64,000 nt of DNA from a bacterium (lineage in GTDB: Archaea > Nanoarchaeota > Nanoarchaeia > Woesearchaeales > UBA10216): contig JAAGZO010000608.1 in NCBI GenBank assembly GCA_024206195.1, positions 1 to 64,000 on the forward strand. The letters run 5' to 3'. Shown in pieces: positions 61,464-64,000 of the stretch. Positions within the stretch are counted from its first letter, which is position 1, and the number at the start of each line of letters is the position of its first letter. A model generated the notes under the pieces. It worked only from the letters and a program-made list of their open reading frames with translations. It was not told where the DNA came from and ran no database searches. A program made the position numbers and the translations under genes.

Positions 61464-61667
61464 CTAATAGCGAAGTAAGTCACACTCATCTATATCTTTA
61501 AGCATTTCTTCTAAGTCATTAGTTCTATTAAACTTTATCATGTTTATAATTATCAAAACACCGATATAAGCAGCATCTTTCCACCTGTAACCACCCTCTC
61601 TATAATGTGGTATTCTGTCTTTGTATTTCTGCATGTTTTCTGTTATCTCAAGTTGTGTGCTTTTCAT
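61464..61667 (-). CDS. small hypothetical protein
   Basis: A 67-residue protein from ATG at 61667 with GAGG nine bases upstream; starts MKSTQLEITENMQKYK. ATG at 61673 is the alternative. It overlaps the Cys-rich gene by 20 bases. One short hydrophobic stretch (AAYIGVLIIINM). Confidence 0.5.
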   Translation of the reverse strand: MKSTQLEITENMQKYKDRIPHYREGGYRWKDAAYIGVLIIINMIKFNRTNDLEEMLKDIDECDLLRY

Positions 61668-61803
61668 CTTCATCTTCCTCACAAGCATCACAAACACCAG
61701 CTATTTCACAATCCTCACAAGCAGGTGGATCGTCAAGAGGACATTCACCCGCAAACTTATCACGCTCTTGTTCATTGCCGGGGTAACCACCGTATTTTCT
61801 CAT
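61648..61803 (-). CDS. small Cys-rich acidic protein
   Basis: A 51-residue protein starting MRKYGGYPGNEQERDK, with five cysteines (CPLDDPPACEDCEIAGVCDAC) then an acidic tail (EEDEDEKHTT). Probably binds zinc. ATGA overlap with the nuclease-like gene supports it. Confidence 0.6.
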   Translation of the reverse strand: MRKYGGYPGNEQERDKFAGECPLDDPPACEDCEIAGVCDACEEDEDEKHTT

Positions 61804-62162
61804 TTTCTGTACCCGCTTTTATGCCAAATTACTATATAAGGAATATCTGGATATTCGATCTCACACAATGCCTTTTTCAGTTTCCATAATTCGGTGACAG
61901 TTCCTTTTGATTTGTATTCATGGATTTCTTGCTTACCGTCAAAATCAGTTAATAGAAAATCCGGATAATGATTGGATACCCTTTTCCCATTAACACCATG
62001 CAATTCAAATTTAACCTGTGTCTGAAAATCTGCCAAGTCACCAGCCTTTTGTCTGAGCAATAAATCATTACAATATCCAGCCTCACCCTTACTGTCATGC
62101 ATGTGATTGCTATTGCACCTACAGCGTTTTGCATGATATTTGTTTTTTTGGTAGCGTTGCAT
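61800..62162 (-). CDS. DUF1064-type endonuclease-like protein
   Basis: A 120-residue protein. SKGEAGYCNDLLLRQKAGDLADFQTQVKFEL, then YPDFLLTDFDG and IHEYKSKGT give the PD-(D/E)XK-like nuclease core: Glu in the helix, Asp before strand, E-x-K. Found in phage early genes, often beside recombination proteins. Next to the ERF-like annealing protein here. Confidence 0.85.
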   Translation of the reverse strand: MQRYQKNKYHAKRCRCNSNHMHDSKGEAGYCNDLLLRQKAGDLADFQTQVKFELHGVNGKRVSNHYPDFLLTDFDGKQEIHEYKSKGTVTELWKLKKALCEIEYPDIPYIVIWHKSGYRK

Positions 62163-62701
62163 TAATCATGCCTCAATGGTTTTTTTTTTTTTTTTTTAAG
62201 AATATGGTTGTAGTTGCCCTGTTTGATATCGGCAATTTCTTCAACATTATAATTCCATGTTTTTCCTATCCACTTTAAAAGTCCGGTAATATCATCCATT
62301 CCTTGTCTCTCGTTTATTTCATCTTGGATAACAGTTACTTGGTCAAGCGTGAGCAATTCATCATTTACCTTTTCATGTTTCTCTATCTTTTCCATTTCCT
62401 CTCTGGAAGCCCTCTTGTCACCGTGGATAGTAATGTTTGCCAACGCCCTACCAATAGCGGAAGTCTCACAATTTTCAACATGAGAGGTCTTATTTACATA
62501 TCCAGCACCCTCTTTCTCAAAAGCCCATCCTGTAGACAAAACTGTGTCTCCATCCCACAACTCAGCCTTAAATACAACAGTAGACAAATCACTAATATCT
62601 GATTCAAGATTTGTAATAACTCTGCCCTTTTCATACTTTGCAAAGAATTTTGGTAATCTGGATTGCACGGTTTCATAATCGCTAAGATTAAATTGTCCCA
62701 C
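62162..62701 (-). CDS. ERF/Rad52-like single-strand annealing protein
   Basis: A 179-residue protein from GTG at 62701 (AAGGGGAAT upstream). VVFKAELWDGDTVLSTGWAFE...GYVNKTSHVENCETSAIGRALAN is a phage ssDNA-annealing family pattern related to the ERF/Rad52 group. The end of the gene is an 18-base A-run giving six lysines before PLRHD. Likely works with the nuclease-like neighbour in recombination. Confidence 0.7.
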   Translation of the reverse strand: MGQFNLSDYETVQSRLPKFFAKYEKGRVITNLESDISDLSTVVFKAELWDGDTVLSTGWAFEKEGAGYVNKTSHVENCETSAIGRALANITIHGDKRASREEMEKIEKHEKVNDELLTLDQVTVIQDEINERQGMDDITGLLKWIGKTWNYNVEEIADIKQGNYNHILKKKKKKPLRHD

Positions 62702-62703
62702 TA

Positions 62704-62925
62704 TTATTCCCCTTGATAAATTTCATATCGGTTATTTTTTTCCATCTCTTCAAACTCTGCTTTTGTTATACATTTTGTTTTCCCTTGACGATTCCACATA
62801 CTTATTCCGTCATATTCCTGCAATTCAACATTGTAAAATCCATCGTTCCAACTGAATACATTTAAACGCAGATTTCCTTTAGTGTGAAATGGTCTTTCGT
62901 TTTTTCCTTTGATTGATAGTACCAT
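62704..62925 (-). CDS. small hypothetical protein
   Basis: A 73-residue protein from ATG at 62925 with GGAGG upstream; starts MVLSIKGKNERPFHT. A longer frame to 62997 is likely spurious. No family recognised. Confidence 0.55.
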   Translation of the reverse strand: MVLSIKGKNERPFHTKGNLRLNVFSWNDGFYNVELQEYDGISMWNRQGKTKCITKAEFEEMEKNNRYEIYQGE

Positions 62926-63097
62926 TATGTGCCTCCTGATTAAGAGATTTAACGATGATTTTTGAAACTCTTTCAACTTCCTCCTGTGAGTTTCCACCAG
63001 GATATATTATTATACTACAATGATCATACGATACTATGTGAGATATACTCATATATTTACTGTCGGGCTTGTGTCTGGTTGCTTTCCATTTATCCAT
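62879..63097 (-). CDS. small basic hypothetical protein
   Basis: A 72-residue protein, basic. Overlaps the gene on each side (47 bases into the next). No family recognised; may be partly spurious. Confidence 0.45.
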   Translation of the reverse strand: MDKWKATRHKPDSKYMSISHIVSYDHCSIIIYPGGNSQEEVERVSKIIVKSLNQEAHNGTINQRKKRKTISH

Positions 63098-63281
63098 TAT
63101 TTATATCCTCAGTTATCATGTGAGTGTTGCGGCCCTTTGTGTTAAACCAGAAATATATTTTACCTTCATACTCTGTAAATCCATTATGGAAAATAACAGA
63201 CTTTCCACAGGGGGTTATCTTGCCCCATTTTTCCTTTGCAGTTTCAATCATGCGCTTTTTTTGGTCTGATAGGGTTTTCAT
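63090..63281 (-). CDS. small hypothetical protein
   Basis: A 63-residue protein starting MKTLSDQKKRMIETAKEKWG, helical then beta-rich. AAAGGAAAT upstream. No family recognised. Confidence 0.55.
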   Translation of the reverse strand: MKTLSDQKKRMIETAKEKWGKITPCGKSVIFHNGFTEYEGKIYFWFNTKGRNTHMITEDINNG

Positions 63282-63293
63282 TGTTATTTCCTT

Positions 63294-63467
63294 TTATCTC
63301 AGTTGCACAACAACAAAAGTTTCTTCATGTTTCAACATTGATTCCATCAGATCAGTTATCCGAATCCTTCTCTTTCTAGCAATCGAATGCATTCTCTTGT
63401 GTTGGTCTGATGTGACCAAGATGGGTTTTGTGGCTCTCTTTGACCTTGGTAATTTTGGCAATGGCAT
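63294..63467 (-). CDS. ribbon-helix-helix-like small basic protein
   Basis: A 57-residue protein starting MPLPKLPRSKRATKPILV. TSDQHKRMHSIARKRRIRITDLMESMLKHEE fits an RHH/Arc-like pattern (strand, helix with basic residues, turn, helix). GAAAGGATT precedes the ATG. First gene of the early operon, so an early regulator is likely. Confidence 0.55.
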   Translation of the reverse strand: MPLPKLPRSKRATKPILVTSDQHKRMHSIARKRRIRITDLMESMLKHEETFVVVQLR

Positions 63468-63503
63468 TTAGTTAATCCTTTCATTAATTATTAAGTTAAT
63501 ATA

Positions 63504-63532
63504 AGTATACTAAATAAAATCAATGTTGTCAA
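63504..63532 (-). promoter_or_regulatory. strong sigma70 promoter, early region
   Basis: TTGACA at 63527-63532, exactly 17 bases, TATACT at 63504-63509, on the minus strand. Transcription would start near 63497, about 30 bases before the first early gene. Rest of 63468-63611 is AT-rich without a gene. Confidence 0.85.
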
Positions 63533-63611
63533 CAGTTATTTTGCAAATAATGTATTTTTTTTCTATTCGCAGGATTTTACTATTCCTATTATATGTCCCA
63601 ATTTTCCCAGA

Positions 63612-64000
63612 TTAGGCTATCGCAATTCCCATGTGGTTAGCAATGTGCGTTTGAGAATATAAATCCTCAAAGGGTGGTGGTTCGGTGGATTCACTGGAAG
63701 GGCTTGACTCGCTTTGTTCGGAAGAGGGTGAAGATCGGGATGCTGAGTCCGAAGAGGAAGAGGGTGAGGCCGAAGAAGATGATTCCGATGGTGAAGAAGA
63801 CGAAGAAGAAAGTGACGCGGATTCTGAAGATGAAGATTCTGAAGGTGAAGAAGATGAGGAAGACTGCGAAAAAGAATCCGAAGACGATGATTCGGACGGA
63901 CTGCTTGACGAAGAGGAAGGTGAGGCCGAAGAGGAAGACTCAGACGGGCTGCTGGAAGATGATGATAATGAAAAAGAGTCTGAGGAAGATGATTCTGAAG
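63612..64000 (-). CDS. C-terminus of a serine-rich protein
   Basis: About 129 residues from the right edge to TAA at 63612-63614. Most of it is Ser-rich low complexity (S-runs of up to six, with PSE, SAS, DSF), then a normal end EPPPFEDLYSQTHIAN. Serine codons of several types are used, which suggests selection on protein. The opposite strand is also open and would encode an Asp/Glu/Ser-rich chain; I prefer the minus frame as it ends in a non-repetitive tail and follows the general direction. Confidence 0.55.
   Translation of the reverse strand, partial: SESSSSDSFSLSSSSSSPSESSSSASPSSSSSSPSESSSSDSFSQSSSSSSPSESSSSESASLSSSSSSPSESSSSASPSSSSDSASRSSPSSEQSESSPSSESTEPPPFEDLYSQTHIANHMGIAIA

Noticed and set aside
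63540..63600. Weak hairpin AGGA...TCCT as a terminator of the serine-rich gene
   Set aside because: Only four pairs and no T-tract on the minus strand.

Overview
This window looks like part of the genome of a tailed double-stranded DNA bacteriophage. It carries a large and small terminase, a portal, an acidic scaffold-like protein, a probable major capsid protein, tail proteins and a giant polyvalent (ejection-type) protein in typical phage order. Every supported gene reads on the minus strand, so transcription runs from right to left. Genes are packed with ATGA or TAATG overlaps and most have clear Shine-Dalgarno sequences, so the host is a bacterium. The sequence is AT-rich. No integrase, DNA polymerase, helicase, tRNA or CRISPR array was seen. 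The portal of about 714 residues and the portal-scaffold-coat order fit a podovirus-like virion, but this is inference. The host phylum cannot be named.

Layout from right (early) to left (late). (1) 63612-64000 is the C-terminus of a serine-rich protein. (2) 63504-63532 is a near-consensus promoter that starts the early region, 52.2-63.5 kb: many small proteins, a DUF1064-type nuclease, an ERF/Rad52-like annealing protein, a replisome-organiser-like protein, a winged-helix/zinc-ribbon protein, an ASCH-domain protein, an acyl-carrier-like protein, a SpoT/MESH1-type HD hydrolase, a DUF1367 protein, a GNAT and a LicD-like protein. (3) 49.5-52.3 kb holds the terminase genes; the large subunit appears to carry a second, degenerate nuclease domain. 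(4) 33.1-49.3 kb is an accessory cassette of about 16 kb that separates terminase from portal. It holds six glycosyltransferases, five SAM methyltransferases, a B12-type radical SAM enzyme, a sulfotransferase, a cytidylyltransferase, a LicD-type transferase and many tiny genes. (5) 17-32.4 kb encodes portal, scaffold, capsid, head-tail and tail/fibre proteins, including a beta-propeller/PKD adhesin. (6) 4.7-17.3 kb encodes internal virion-type proteins, including a 2796-residue polyvalent protein. (7) 1-4.7 kb holds a membrane-anchored response-regulator receiver protein and a second sugar cluster with a glycosyltransferase-radical SAM fusion.

The two sugar clusters together could build or remodel a complex glycan carrying sulfate, methyl and phospho-alcohol groups, on the virion or on the host surface. 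The cytidylyltransferase plus LicD pair suggests a CDP-alcohol route.

Three non-coding elements stand out. At 32711-32857 there is an apparent stand-alone small RNA with its own promoter, terminator and a pair of upstream palindromes. At 49324-49394 there is a three-way-junction leader upstream of the cassette. At 59682-59748 a terminator hairpin directly abuts a start codon. Two genes (39154 and 45641) seem to use ATT as start codon.
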